This document shows, one piece after another, positions 50,619-60,163 of a DNA stretch of 64,000 bases. The stretch is from UBA4421 sp002704225 (GTDB lineage Bacteria; Pseudomonadota; Gammaproteobacteria; Pseudomonadales; Azotimanducaceae). Each line of letters begins with the position of its first letter. Within the stretch, counting starts at the first letter, position 1. The stretch spans positions 1-64,000 of the forward strand of contig CACDWG010000011.1 of NCBI GenBank assembly GCA_902556425.1. Direction: 5' to 3'. A model generated the notes under the pieces. It was given only the letters and a program-made list of their open reading frames with translations, was not told the origin of the DNA and ran no database searches. A program made the translations under genes and the position numbers.

Positions 50619-51811
50619 TGCAAACTCAACTGCCGGCGGAATTCATTGCAACCGATCGTGGCCAGCGGGCCAACGAAATTCTACGCAGTTGCGTGCACTG
50701 CGGATTTTGTAATGCCACCTGTCCAACCTATCAACTCTCAGGCGATGAGCTGGATGGCCCAAGAGGCCGTATCTATCTCATCAAGGAACTCTTTGAAGGC
50801 GCGGAAAGTCCCGAGCGGGTGACCCAGCATTTGGATCGCTGCCTGACCTGTCGCGCTTGCGAAACAACCTGTCCGTCCGGGGTCGCCTACGGCGAACTCG
50901 CGGACATTGCCCGCCGGCAAATCGGGCCGCGACGTGCGGGTCTTCAGGGAGCGCTACGCCAACTCCTGCAGTGGTTGGTGCCGAACGCACGCCGACTGCG
51001 TTTGCTCGCGCGTATTGGCAGGTACGTGAGGTTTTTGCTGCCTCGAGCGCTGGCCTCCCAGGTGCCAAGCGACGTCACCCACGGCCTCGCCGGGAATACC
51101 CAAGGAGCCAAACAGGTGCTGCTGTTACAGGGCTGTGCTCAGCAGGTCACGACGGGTGGCACTAACGAATCGGTTCAGTCGCTGCTTGCGCGGCTGGACA
51201 TTGGCGTTATGACCTCGCCTCGTGAGGGCTGCTGTGGGTCACTCGACATGCATTTGGGCGACGAGGCCAAAACGCTGGATGCTGTGCGCAACAACGTGGA
51301 TGCGCTTTTCCCTTTGCTGGCTCAAGTGGACGCCATTGTTTCCACAGCGTCAGGTTGTGGGGTAACGGTGAAAGACTATGGCAGTTTGATGGCCGCAGAT
51401 CCGGCGTACGCCGAGCGAGCTGCAAGGGTTGCCGAGGCGACGGTAGACATCAGCGAGTACCTCGGGGGCATGGCTGCGACACTGACAGCCAAATTTCCCG
51501 GTAAGCAGGTGGCCTGGCATCCGCCATGCAGCTTGCAACACGGTCAGCAAGTAGAAGGTCTGGTCGAAAAGATCCTGACAGCAGCGGGATACGAGTTACT
51601 GCCGGTAGCCGATGCCCACCTGTGCTGCGGCTCGGCAGGAACCTATTCGGTTTTGCAGCCTGACTGGTCTGATCAACTGCGGCAGAGTAAGTTGCAGGCC
51701 CTGCAATCCCAACAGCCGGACCTGATTGCCACCGCGAATGTGGGGTGCCAGACGCATCTGGCGGAGGGCACCAAGACCCCGGTTAAGCACTGGATCGAAC
51801 TGCTCAGTTAA
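50618..51811 (+). CDS. glcF: Glycolate oxidase iron-sulfur subunit GlcF
   Basis: A 397-residue iron-sulfur subunit. Two [4Fe-4S] motifs are at CVHCGFCNATCPTY (about residues 26-39) and CLTCRACETTCPSG (about 77-90); two CCG domains follow (GCCGSLDMHLGD and HPPCSLQHGQ...CCGSAGTY), which bind further clusters. It passes electrons from the flavoproteins to the quinone pool. It starts at the glcE stop. A Spinster MFS gene follows 37 bases later. Confidence 0.94.
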   Translation: MQTQLPAEFIATDRGQRANEILRSCVHCGFCNATCPTYQLSGDELDGPRGRIYLIKELFEGAESPERVTQHLDRCLTCRACETTCPSGVAYGELADIARRQIGPRRAGLQGALRQLLQWLVPNARRLRLLARIGRYVRFLLPRALASQVPSDVTHGLAGNTQGAKQVLLLQGCAQQVTTGGTNESVQSLLARLDIGVMTSPREGCCGSLDMHLGDEAKTLDAVRNNVDALFPLLAQVDAIVSTASGCGVTVKDYGSLMAADPAYAERAARVAEATVDISEYLGGMAATLTAKFPGKQVAWHPPCSLQHGQQVEGLVEKILTAAGYELLPVADAHLCCGSAGTYSVLQPDWSDQLRQSKLQALQSQQPDLIATANVGCQTHLAEGTKTPVKHWIELLS

Positions 51812-51848
51812 CCTAGTCTTGAAGGTCTAACGATCTTAGGGGAAGAGG

Positions 51849-53165
51849 ATGGTTGAGGATGACAAGGGCGCGTCAGCCCGGGATTACGGGTTCCTGATGT
51901 TTTTGACGCTGCTTAACGTGATGAATTTTGTCGACCGACAATTGCTGGCCAGTTTTGCCAACTGGATCGTTCCGGACTTGGGTCTGACCAATACGCAATT
52001 TGGTTTGCTCACCGGACTGATCTTTATCTTCTTCTACTCCGTGGCCGGCGTGTTCATGGGCGTGCTCGCTGATCGGGTGAATCGAACTCGCCTCATCGCT
52101 GCCGGTCTGGCGCTGTGGAGCGCGTTGACCGCTCTGTCCGGAATGGCGAAGGGCTTTGTCAGTCTCGCCATACCACGCCTTTTCATTGGCGTGGGTGAAT
52201 CCATTATGACGCCGACGGCGATGTCACTGCTGGCAGACCGTTTTCCTTCCAGTCGTCTAGGCTTCGCCTCAGGTGTGTATTACATGGGCGTGCCCATTGG
52301 CGTCGCGATGAGTTTGTTTGTCGTGGCCTATTTAGAACCGCTATTGGGCTGGCGGGGCTGCTTTTATGCCTTGGGCGGCCTGGGTTTGGTGCTCGCGGCG
52401 ATCATGTTCTTTATGAAAGAAACGCCTCGGCGTCATGAAGTGGAAGCGCAAAAGAGGCAAGCAGAAACTGAGGCAGCGGCCATCGAGCGGCCATCCGTGA
52501 AGGAAATGCTGGCGATTTTGGTGGCAGCATTCAAACGGTCTCCGGCCTTGTTGATGACCGTTCTCGGCGGCGTTGCTTTCCATTTTGTTCTCGGGGCAGC
52601 GACCTTTGAACAGCTTTGGTTTGTTCAGGAGCGCGGCTTTGATCGTACCGAAATCGCCGAACTCAGTGGTTGGTTGGCTTTTGCTGGTGGCATTGCCGGC
52701 AATCTCTTTGGCGGCGCTGGTGGCGATATGTTTTTGCGCAGAACGGGCATGGGCCGACCGATGTTCTTGTTTTGGATCATGCTGATTTTGACCCCAATTT
52801 CACTGTATTACCGGGTGGTGGAACCGACTTCTATGTTCTTCCTATTTGGAATTTTTATTGGTTACTTTCAGCTCGGCTGCTTCTACGGCCCAACGTTTGC
52901 AACGGTGCAAGAACTGGTGCCGCCTCAGATTCGCGGTACGGTGGTTGCGTTCTATATTCTGTCGTTGAACTTTTTTGGCCTGGGACTGGGCGTTACCGGC
53001 GGCGGAATTTTTGTGGACTGGATGATCGCCGAGAACATTGCCGAACCGTATACGGTGACCTTGCTGGTGTTTACGGCATTGTCGTTAATCGCCATTCCAC
53101 TGTTCTATTTTGCTGGGCGCCGGTTCGAGCGCGACCGGGAGGCGTTATACAGCGCAATGGCCTGA
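51849..53165 (+). CDS. Spinster-type MFS transporter 1
   Basis: A 438-residue 12-helix MFS protein. LLNVMNFVDRQLLASFANWIVPDLGLTNTQFGLLTG and GVLADRVNRTRLIAAGLALWS are diagnostic of the bacterial Spinster group (helix 1 Asp-Arg and the DRxNR loop). ATG 51849 has GGGGAAGAGG upstream. It lies 37 bases after glcF and 40 bases before a second Spinster gene. Substrate unknown; family members move lipids, amphiphiles or organic anions. Co-occurrence with glcDEF could mean glycolate uptake but the family does not prove this. Confidence 0.86.
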   Translation: MVEDDKGASARDYGFLMFLTLLNVMNFVDRQLLASFANWIVPDLGLTNTQFGLLTGLIFIFFYSVAGVFMGVLADRVNRTRLIAAGLALWSALTALSGMAKGFVSLAIPRLFIGVGESIMTPTAMSLLADRFPSSRLGFASGVYYMGVPIGVAMSLFVVAYLEPLLGWRGCFYALGGLGLVLAAIMFFMKETPRRHEVEAQKRQAETEAAAIERPSVKEMLAILVAAFKRSPALLMTVLGGVAFHFVLGAATFEQLWFVQERGFDRTEIAELSGWLAFAGGIAGNLFGGAGGDMFLRRTGMGRPMFLFWIMLILTPISLYYRVVEPTSMFFLFGIFIGYFQLGCFYGPTFATVQELVPPQIRGTVVAFYILSLNFFGLGLGVTGGGIFVDWMIAENIAEPYTVTLLVFTALSLIAIPLFYFAGRRFERDREALYSAMA

Positions 53166-53205
53166 GGCCATGCAGCCACGATAAAATTTTAAGGGGAGAG
53201 AAATT

Positions 53206-54585
53206 TTGTCTAGCGAACCAACAAACGAACCATCGGTGCCGGCTGGTGGCGTAACGGAGAGCGGATCGGATAACGCCGCTGAGAAAAAACAGGCGCGCGT
53301 CGACAGCTTGATGCAGACCGAATGGTATCGCTGGTATGCGCTGGCGATCTTGGTACTGGTGTATTGCTCCAGCCATGTGGACCGGCAGATCATGGGGATA
53401 CTGCTCGAGCCGATCAAGTTAGAGCTGGGTGCCAGCGATACTCAGATGGGCTTTCTCATCGGTCTTACCTTCGCCATTTTTTACGCGACCTTGGGTATGC
53501 CAATCGCCATGTTGGCAGATCGTACTAACCGCCGAAATATCATCGCGTTGGCGACCACGATCTGGTCGGGCATGACGGTCGCCTGCGCCTTTGTTGGTAG
53601 CTACAGCCAACTGGCATTGGCACGTATCGGCGTCGGCATTGGCGAAGCGGGTTCGAGTCCGCCCTCGCATTCGATGATTTCCGACCTGTTTCCCCAACGC
53701 CAGCGCGCTACCGCCATGGGTATTTTTGCCATGGGTATCAACTTGGGTTTGCTGATCGCCTACTTAGGGGGCGGTTGGATGAGCGAGCATTGGGGCTGGC
53801 GTACCACGTTTATTGTCGTGGGGTTGCCGGGTCTCTTAATTGCATTGCTGGTGCGCTTTACCCTGATTGAACCCCCGCGCGGGGCGTCTGAGGAAGCCAA
53901 ACAAGATCGCACTGAAGCGCCGGGTCTTGGGGAAGTTTGGAAAACGATGCTGCAAACGCCGGCGACCCGACATGTGGTCTTTGGCTCTGCCCTGGCAGGT
54001 TTCGTGGGTTACGGTATGACCCTCTGGTTACCTGCCTTCTTTGTGCGCTCTCATGGTCTGAGTCAGAGCGAAACGGGTTTGACCCTCGCGCTGATGGCCG
54101 GCATTGTGGGCGGCATTGGCACCTTTACAGCGGGCCGATTGGCAGACCATTTGGCAAAGCGCGACCCTCGCTGGCTGGCCTGGATTGTTGCGGTAGGCAA
54201 GGGTGGATTGGTGCCGTTTTTGGTGTGCTTTTTTTGGTTAACCGACCTGACATCTGCGTTAGCGGTTTATCTGATTCCTGCGTTTTTTGGCGGATTCTAT
54301 CTGGCGCCAACCTTCGCCATGATCCAGCAGCTGGTGCCTGTGCAAATGCGCTCGGTTGCCGCCGCCATTTGCCTGTTCTTGCTCAACATTATCGGTATGG
54401 GCCTGGGACCACAGGGCGTCGGCATATTGAGCGATGTTTTTGCCGCCGAGTATGGGGCCGAGTCTCTGCGCTACTCGCTTATGGTGTTTAGCCTAATGAA
54501 TCTCTGGTGTGCCTTTCATTACTTTCAGGCGGCTAAAACCCTACAGCAAGACACTCAGCGGGTGGCGGATCTGCAGATAGCCTAA
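53206..54585 (+). CDS. Spinster-type MFS transporter 2
   Basis: A 459-residue paralogue-like MFS protein. LVYCSSHVDRQIMGILLEPIKLELGASDTQMGFLIG and AMLADRTNRRNIIALATTIWSG match the same group. It has a longer N-terminal tail (SSEPTNEPSVPAGGVTESGS) of low complexity. The start is TTG at 53206, supported by AAGGGGAGAG ending eight bases before it; no ATG is nearby. It follows Spinster 1 by 40 bases, probably the same transcript. Convergent with the M48 gene. Confidence 0.84.
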   Translation: MSSEPTNEPSVPAGGVTESGSDNAAEKKQARVDSLMQTEWYRWYALAILVLVYCSSHVDRQIMGILLEPIKLELGASDTQMGFLIGLTFAIFYATLGMPIAMLADRTNRRNIIALATTIWSGMTVACAFVGSYSQLALARIGVGIGEAGSSPPSHSMISDLFPQRQRATAMGIFAMGINLGLLIAYLGGGWMSEHWGWRTTFIVVGLPGLLIALLVRFTLIEPPRGASEEAKQDRTEAPGLGEVWKTMLQTPATRHVVFGSALAGFVGYGMTLWLPAFFVRSHGLSQSETGLTLALMAGIVGGIGTFTAGRLADHLAKRDPRWLAWIVAVGKGGLVPFLVCFFWLTDLTSALAVYLIPAFFGGFYLAPTFAMIQQLVPVQMRSVAAAICLFLLNIIGMGLGPQGVGILSDVFAAEYGAESLRYSLMVFSLMNLWCAFHYFQAAKTLQQDTQRVADLQIA

Positions 54586-54604
54586 CGTCTGAGCGTACAG
54601 AGTC

Positions 54605-56191
54605 CTAAAGAGTTACGGAGTCGATGCTTAAGACGTTGACCGCAACTCGGCCGGTTCCCGCGTTCAGGCGAGTGTCTATTTGCAGTGCTCGACTGGCTGG
54701 GATGCCACCGACTCGCTGGGTATAGACATTCACGTTGCCTTGTAGGTCAGTGACGCGAATTTGCAGGTTGATACCCAGCAGCGTGCGTGGGGTCGTATTC
54801 GATACCTCGACCAATACGGTGTTGTTTAGGCCAGTGCCCCAACGTAGGTCTATCAAGCTTTGCGGGTTTTCCTGGCTGCGTAAGGTGACCAAGGAGGTGA
54901 GCGCCGCTTGACCCGTTGTACCGGAGTCCGCGGCGGCTTTGGCGTAGAGATTCTCCGCTTCTTCTAGGTTACCCTCGCGTTCGGCGATCGATCCCAGCGC
55001 GTTATAGGCTTGGGCTGTCTCTAACAGCTGCAAACTTCGATTCAGTTGGTTTTTGGCCTTGGCGATGCGGCCGCGTTTCTCATTGAGAATGCCGCCGCGC
55101 AGATGAGCGTAAAAAAAGTCGGGGTTCAAGCTGATGGCGCGATCGTAAGCCGCGTCCGCTGCGGTAAATGCCTGTTCCTCGGCATCGATGTCGCCCAACA
55201 AGGCAAAGAACTGACCTTCTCTTGGCTCCAAGTCGATGGCTTGTTCGAGCATTCGTCTGGCGGCCTTAAAACGATTGTCGGCCACGGCTTGTCGAGCTTC
55301 GTCGTAGGCTTCGTAGGCGGGCTGGGTTTCGACCAAACGCTGCATGACCTGGCGATACCGACTGCGGCCTTCAACCCCACCCGCGGGCAGCGTGTTGGCG
55401 TGAGCTCGATTTGCAACCAACCGCTCTTGAGATGGGGGATGGCTGGCAAACAGGCCGCGGAGAAAATCCGGTTGTTTGTTGTCTTTCAGCTCAACGAAGG
55501 TTTGTTGCAGTTCTACCGCGCCGTTGGGGTTATAACCTGCGCGGCTCATATAGTTCATACCGTAAAGATCCGATTCCCGCTCGGCATCCCGACCGTATTT
55601 CGAGTTGATCAGGGCCGCTCCCGCGCCAGCGCCGATTGCCGCAACCTCACCATAGTCGCTATCGGCGGTGGCAACACCGGTAACCAACACGGCTGCTTGC
55701 AGCAGAGCACCGCGCTGCACCGACTGAGCGCCGTGTTTGGCTGCTGCGTGAACAATTTCATGCCCGAGAACGGCTGCCAGTTCGGTTTCGCTGTCCAATG
55801 CCGTCAGTAAGCCCCGATTGATGGCGATTTTGCCGCCCGGCAGTGCCCAAGCATTGGGTGTGGAGTTGTTGATGACGGCAAATTCGTAGGGTAGTGATCG
55901 ATCGCTCACCGCGGCAAGCTTAGCGCCCACCTGTTGTACATAGGCCTGAACTTCAGGATCAGCGACGTAGTCGCCGCCCTGGCTCTGGCGCGCTGGCAGA
56001 TACTGCTGGGCTCCGGTCTTCAGTTCCCAACTTTCCGAAACTAGGCTGAGCTCACTCTTACCCGTGACCGGGTTGGTAGCGCATCCGGTGATGCCTGAGG
56101 TCCCAACCACAAGGGCCAGTAATCCGATATTCGACAGGTTGCGAGTTTTTTTCTGAAGCGGCTGTTGTGTTCTGAGCAGAGTATTAAGCAT
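54605..56191 (-). CDS. M48 metalloprotease with C-terminal TPR region, lipoprotein
   Basis: A 528-residue zinc protease lipoprotein. The signal peptide ends GITGCATNP (lipidated Cys37). The zinc motif HEIVH is His144, Glu145, His148, with RDAERESDLYG giving the third ligand. TPR-like repeats follow from about residue 305, and the last 80 residues form a beta-rich tail. It resembles BepA-like periplasmic proteases but is a second copy, distinct from the one at 17897. ATG 56191 is chosen because GGAGAAAAGCC precedes it. It is the last gene of the mrcB operon, 13 bases after the TPR lipoprotein. Confidence 0.88.
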   Translation of the reverse strand: MLNTLLRTQQPLQKKTRNLSNIGLLALVVGTSGITGCATNPVTGKSELSLVSESWELKTGAQQYLPARQSQGGDYVADPEVQAYVQQVGAKLAAVSDRSLPYEFAVINNSTPNAWALPGGKIAINRGLLTALDSETELAAVLGHEIVHAAAKHGAQSVQRGALLQAAVLVTGVATADSDYGEVAAIGAGAGAALINSKYGRDAERESDLYGMNYMSRAGYNPNGAVELQQTFVELKDNKQPDFLRGLFASHPPSQERLVANRAHANTLPAGGVEGRSRYRQVMQRLVETQPAYEAYDEARQAVADNRFKAARRMLEQAIDLEPREGQFFALLGDIDAEEQAFTAADAAYDRAISLNPDFFYAHLRGGILNEKRGRIAKAKNQLNRSLQLLETAQAYNALGSIAEREGNLEEAENLYAKAAADSGTTGQAALTSLVTLRSQENPQSLIDLRWGTGLNNTVLVEVSNTTPRTLLGINLQIRVTDLQGNVNVYTQRVGGIPASRALQIDTRLNAGTGRVAVNVLSIDSVTL

Positions 56192-56204
56192 GGCTTTTCT
56201 CCGG

Positions 56205-56762
56205 TTAACCGCTGTAGCGCCCATAGCGGTTGCGTATTTGTTTGGCTTCGCCGTCCTTGCCCTGTGCCTCGTAAACATTCGCCAATTGAAGCCATGCAGC
56301 GGTGCGTTTGTTGGTCTCGCTGCCAGCCAGCGCGATGGCTTTACGGGCGTGTTGGAAGGCGGTCCTCGAGTCGCCCTGACCGAGGTGGGCTTGGCTGAGG
56401 CGAATCCACAACAGCGCCTCGCGAGGCTCTATACGTACCGCCCGCTCCAGCAATAGAACAGCAGTGGCAGGTTGCTCAGAGGCTAAGGCGGTGTTTGCTC
56501 GTGCCAGAAGCGTTTGAGCGCCACTGTTCTGCGGCGGAGCAATGGTGGGTGCTTTCGGCTTTGCTTCGTTTTCGCGCTTTTGCGGCAGTGGTCGGTCGGA
56601 TTGACCTGAAGAACTCCGGTCCTGCGTCGATGCCCCCGGCCGGGGTTTTTGGACAGTGGTGCTCGCGCAACCTACCAGCACGAAAACCACGAGTAAGTGG
56701 GCCAGCAGGTTTTTCGAATGCTTCAGTACCGGGCTGACATCGCACTGCACTAATAAATTCAT
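56205..56762 (-). CDS. TPR lipoprotein, possible PBP1B activator (LpoP-like)
   Basis: A 185-residue lipoprotein with signal peptide LLAHLLVVFVLVGCASTT (lipidated Cys32), a disordered Pro/Ser/Lys-rich linker to about residue 80 and a C-terminal TPR domain (QPATAVLLLERAVRIEPREALLW ...). It lies 28 bases after mrcB in the same operon. In Pseudomonas aeruginosa, LpoP is a TPR lipoprotein that activates PBP1B; the architecture and location here fit that role. The functional assignment is inference. Confidence 0.74.
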   Translation of the reverse strand: MNLLVQCDVSPVLKHSKNLLAHLLVVFVLVGCASTTVQKPRPGASTQDRSSSGQSDRPLPQKRENEAKPKAPTIAPPQNSGAQTLLARANTALASEQPATAVLLLERAVRIEPREALLWIRLSQAHLGQGDSRTAFQHARKAIALAGSETNKRTAAWLQLANVYEAQGKDGEAKQIRNRYGRYSG

Positions 56763-56790
56763 AGTCGCTCTCTACAGTTTTGACAGGTTG

Positions 56791-59133
56791 CTACTGACCA
56801 AAAATCGCGCGGAGGCGTTTGCCGAAGCTTGTTTTGATGCCGCAACCCGGTTTGGTTTGTAAAGTATCCGGCCGGCGAATGGGTAGTACAACCACGTCGG
56901 CGCATTTTGCTGTGGCTTGCAGCCCCGTGTCGTACTCGATTGCGACAAGGTTCTCACCAATTGGGGAGGTTATTGGGTCTGGACCTTCGGTCCGAGTCAT
57001 CTTGTTCCAAATACGTAGGGCGCCAGAAGTGCCCGTTAACCCGGTGGGTTTGTTGTCATCGCGGCCCACCCAGACGACGCTGAGTCGGCTGTTATCAAAG
57101 CCTGCGAACCAACTGTCTCGGTTGTCATTGGACGTGCCGGTTTTGCCTGCAACGCCCTGTTGGGCAAAGGGTGAACTGCGTCCTGTGCCACGCCGCATCA
57201 CGATTTCCAGACCTCTGTTGAGACTCGCTGCCGTGTCAACGTCGATGGTTTGGGTGACATCAAACGGGTGGTGGGATAACGGTATGCCCTGTTCATCGAG
57301 AACTGCAATAACGCTCTTGGGCGTTGTGCGAAAACCGCCGCTGGCGAAATTGCCATAAAGCTCCGCCAGTTGCAGTGGCGACATGGCCTCAGCTCCTAGG
57401 AAAAAAGAGGGGTAACGGTTCTTTGGCGCGTAGCCCACCAGATCGGCAAAGCGTCCTTGTATCGTGTTCAAACCGACTCGGTTGCCGAGGTCGACGGTCG
57501 CCAGATTCAGTGACAGGGCAAGTGCCTTGATGATGGGTAGTTTACCCCGCGTTTTCCCGTCGTAGTTTCTGGGGCTCCAAGTCTCTCCGTTGGGTGGCGT
57601 GATCGTGATGGCTTGATCATTGATCAAGCTGGACCACTCGTAGTCATTTTCCAGCGCGCTTAGGACGATGAGGGGTTTGATTACCGAGCCAACAGGGCGA
57701 CGTGCATTGATGGCGCGATTGAATCCGTCTACCCGGCCTTGTCGTCCGCCAACCAAGGCCAATACTTCACCCGTTTGGGTATCCGTGACCATGGTGGATG
57801 CCTGCAGGCTGCCCGGCTCGTAGTTGCGCTCCTTCTCGATGGCCTGAAGTGTGGTACTGACAGCCTGCTGGGCGTTTGTCTGCTCTCTTGGCTTCAGGGT
57901 GGTAAAAATGCGCAGGCCTCGGGTGCGCAGATCGCTGGCTGAATAGCGTTCGCTCAGTTCTGCTCGCACCAAATCCATAAAGGCAGGGTAATACGCTCCG
58001 CCACTGTTCGGGCTGGAGACGACGCCCAAGGGCTGCCCGATGGCGTCCTGATGCCGGGCATTGCTGATCAGTCCGTCTGCAAGAAAAGTATCTAAGATGC
58101 GGTTCCGCCTGCGCAGGGTGCGCTCTGGATGCCGAAAGGGGTTGTAGTAAGAAGGACCGCGAATAATGCTGATCAGGGCCGCAATCTGATTGGGCGGCAG
58201 TTCGTTGAGGGGTTTGTTGAAATAGTACTGGGCACCCAGACCGAAGCCGTGAATGGCCCTCGCCCCGTTTTGACCGAGAAAAATTTCGTTGATGTAGGCC
58301 GTGAGAATGTCTTCCTTGGTGAAACGCAGTTCTAGGATAATCGACATCGCGAGCTCACGAAGTTTACGTTCGATGGTGCGTTCGTTGGTTAAAAAGTAAC
58401 TTTTGACCAGTTGCTGGGTGAGGGTGCTGCCGCCTTGCTGAGCCTCGCCGCTGCGCAGGTTGACCAACGCCGCCCGCGCGATGCCGGTTAAACTGAAGCC
58501 CTGATGTGCATCGAATTCACGATCTTCGACGGCCTTCAACCCTTCGGCCAGCAATTCTGGCACCTGATCCGGCGTCAGAATCAGGCGGTCCTCGCCATGG
58601 GAAGGGAAGAAGCTGCCAATGACCGCTGGCTCCAATCGCACCAGGTCCATGTTCCGATTGCCGTAGAGAATGCGCTGCAGACGATTGCCCACAAACATCA
58701 CGGTGATCTGCATGGATGGCCGAGCCGCATCCATGTAAGCGAAGGATCTCAGGTGCAGCTTCACGCCACCGGGTACGGGCTGGTAACTGCCCGGGGCTGA
58801 TAGATCTTGGGTTTTGCGGTACCCCAGGCGGAGAAGTTCGCCCTGCAATTGAGCATTGGTTAAACGCTTGCCCGCATAAAGCTCCATGGGTTGGGCATAC
58901 ACCTGAGCCGGAACAGACCAACGTCGCCCTTCAAATGTTTTGCTGATGCTGCGATCCAGATAGTAGAGATAGCCACTGCCCACCAAAACCGCGATCAGCG
59001 TGATCCACAAAGTCACTTTGAGCATCAAACCAAATGCCCAGCGACGGGCGCGCGCGAACCAACTCGCCTTTGGCGGTTTTCTCTTGGTCGATGAAGCCGA
59101 ACGAGTACGACTGGATTGTGGTTTTTTGGGCAT
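56791..59133 (-). CDS. mrcB: Bifunctional penicillin-binding protein 1B
   Basis: A 780-residue class A PBP that polymerises and cross-links peptidoglycan. It has a basic, low-complexity cytoplasmic tail (PKKPQSSRTRSAS), one membrane helix (LWITLIAVLVGSGYLYYL), the UvrB-like regulatory domain, the glycosyltransferase motifs EDREFDAHQG, GGSTLTQQLVKS and RKLRELA, then the transpeptidase SxxK in GSVIKPL, SLN in ALSLNLA and GKTGTSNDNRD. Start 59133 (MPKKPQ) is chosen over 59250; no ribosome binding site is clear for either. It is divergent from the beta-barrel gene at 59358. First gene of a three-gene operon. Confidence 0.94.
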   Translation of the reverse strand: MPKKPQSSRTRSASSTKRKPPKASWFARARRWAFGLMLKVTLWITLIAVLVGSGYLYYLDRSISKTFEGRRWSVPAQVYAQPMELYAGKRLTNAQLQGELLRLGYRKTQDLSAPGSYQPVPGGVKLHLRSFAYMDAARPSMQITVMFVGNRLQRILYGNRNMDLVRLEPAVIGSFFPSHGEDRLILTPDQVPELLAEGLKAVEDREFDAHQGFSLTGIARAALVNLRSGEAQQGGSTLTQQLVKSYFLTNERTIERKLRELAMSIILELRFTKEDILTAYINEIFLGQNGARAIHGFGLGAQYYFNKPLNELPPNQIAALISIIRGPSYYNPFRHPERTLRRRNRILDTFLADGLISNARHQDAIGQPLGVVSSPNSGGAYYPAFMDLVRAELSERYSASDLRTRGLRIFTTLKPREQTNAQQAVSTTLQAIEKERNYEPGSLQASTMVTDTQTGEVLALVGGRQGRVDGFNRAINARRPVGSVIKPLIVLSALENDYEWSSLINDQAITITPPNGETWSPRNYDGKTRGKLPIIKALALSLNLATVDLGNRVGLNTIQGRFADLVGYAPKNRYPSFFLGAEAMSPLQLAELYGNFASGGFRTTPKSVIAVLDEQGIPLSHHPFDVTQTIDVDTAASLNRGLEIVMRRGTGRSSPFAQQGVAGKTGTSNDNRDSWFAGFDNSRLSVVWVGRDDNKPTGLTGTSGALRIWNKMTRTEGPDPITSPIGENLVAIEYDTGLQATAKCADVVVLPIRRPDTLQTKPGCGIKTSFGKRLRAIFGQ

Positions 59134-59357
59134 GAAAAACGGTTGTGTGCTGTTGAGATCCAAGGGAAGAGAGTGGCGAATTAGCGACAACCTCGTCAAT
59201 GCTTTTTGTTGGCTTTGAGTTTTGGTGAGGAAACCCAGTGGTTTTGCCACTTAGATATACCGTTGGTCGGGTAGATCGACCTTTGGGCGGATTTTTTGTG
59301 GCGGGATGTGTGGGCATTGTCATGGTCAGGCCTCATCTGGAGATTGGAGTCTAGGTC

Positions 59358-59978
59358 ATGTGGAGAGGAGTTGCGTCTATCGGCGGTTTTCTGGGGATCG
59401 GATGCGGATTTTTCTTGGCTGTCGCCCTGCTGTTGAGCCCGGCATTGATGGCGGCTGACCTGTCCTATCGCTACGTCGAAATCAACGGTGTGTTTGGCGA
59501 GAGCGGTGGTGAAGATTCAACCGGCATAGGCTTCGAGGGCAGCTATGACTTGGGAGGCGTTGTTTTTGTGACCGCTGGATTGAGCCAAACTGACGTAGAT
59601 ACCGAACCGGAATCGGATGGTGAGTTTTACCGGCTGGGGCTGGGTGTGCGAGGGTCCGTGACCAACAGCATGGATGTGCTATTGATGGCCCACTATGGTC
59701 GCCTTGACGTATCCGGGCCCGCTACTGGCGGCGGTACCCATAGCATTCTTGATGAAACCGGAACCTTGGTCGATCTGGGCATACGGGGACAAATAGGGAC
59801 AGCCGTGGAGTATTCGGTGCTGGCCACGTTTGTAGATTGGGCCGATCGAGGCTGGGGTTACCGGGCTGGTGGTCGTTACCAGTTGGGCGATTCGCCATAT
59901 TCCGTAGGACTGCATTACTCAGGCTATGAAAACGAGTGGGATCAGTTGGAACTGGGTCTGCGCTACCAATTCGATTGA
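59358..59978 (+). CDS. Outer-membrane beta-barrel-like protein (paralogue 1)
   Basis: A 206-residue protein with a signal peptide (FFLAVALLLSPALMAA) and alternating strands from DLSYRYVEINGVFGESG to the C-terminal WDQLELGLRYQFD, suggesting an eight-strand barrel of the OmpA/W size class. It shares its strand plan and motifs (LSYxxVE, LGLGVRGSVTN, DLGIRGQIG, GGRYQLGDS, WDQLELG) with the next gene, so the two are a tandem duplication. Function unknown. GGAG lies before ATG 59358. It is divergent from mrcB. Confidence 0.78.
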   Translation: MWRGVASIGGFLGIGCGFFLAVALLLSPALMAADLSYRYVEINGVFGESGGEDSTGIGFEGSYDLGGVVFVTAGLSQTDVDTEPESDGEFYRLGLGVRGSVTNSMDVLLMAHYGRLDVSGPATGGGTHSILDETGTLVDLGIRGQIGTAVEYSVLATFVDWADRGWGYRAGGRYQLGDSPYSVGLHYSGYENEWDQLELGLRYQFD

Positions 59979-60163
59979 GCCTAAGCCTTCTCTTTTTGGG
60001 TGTTTCGATAAAGTGGACGCGATTTTTCCGCATGCCGCTTGTCGAAGAAAATAGCGCGTTTGTCGCTAATAAGGTTCAAAAGAAAGATGCTTTTGGAAAG
60101 GTGCGGCTGGGCGCGGGGTGCATTGGAATGGCCTCGTTAAAACCTAATTTAGAGAGACAAAAA

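Noticed and set aside
55046..55810. 254-residue frame opposite the M48 protease
   Set aside because: Shadow of the protease/TPR gene on the other strand.
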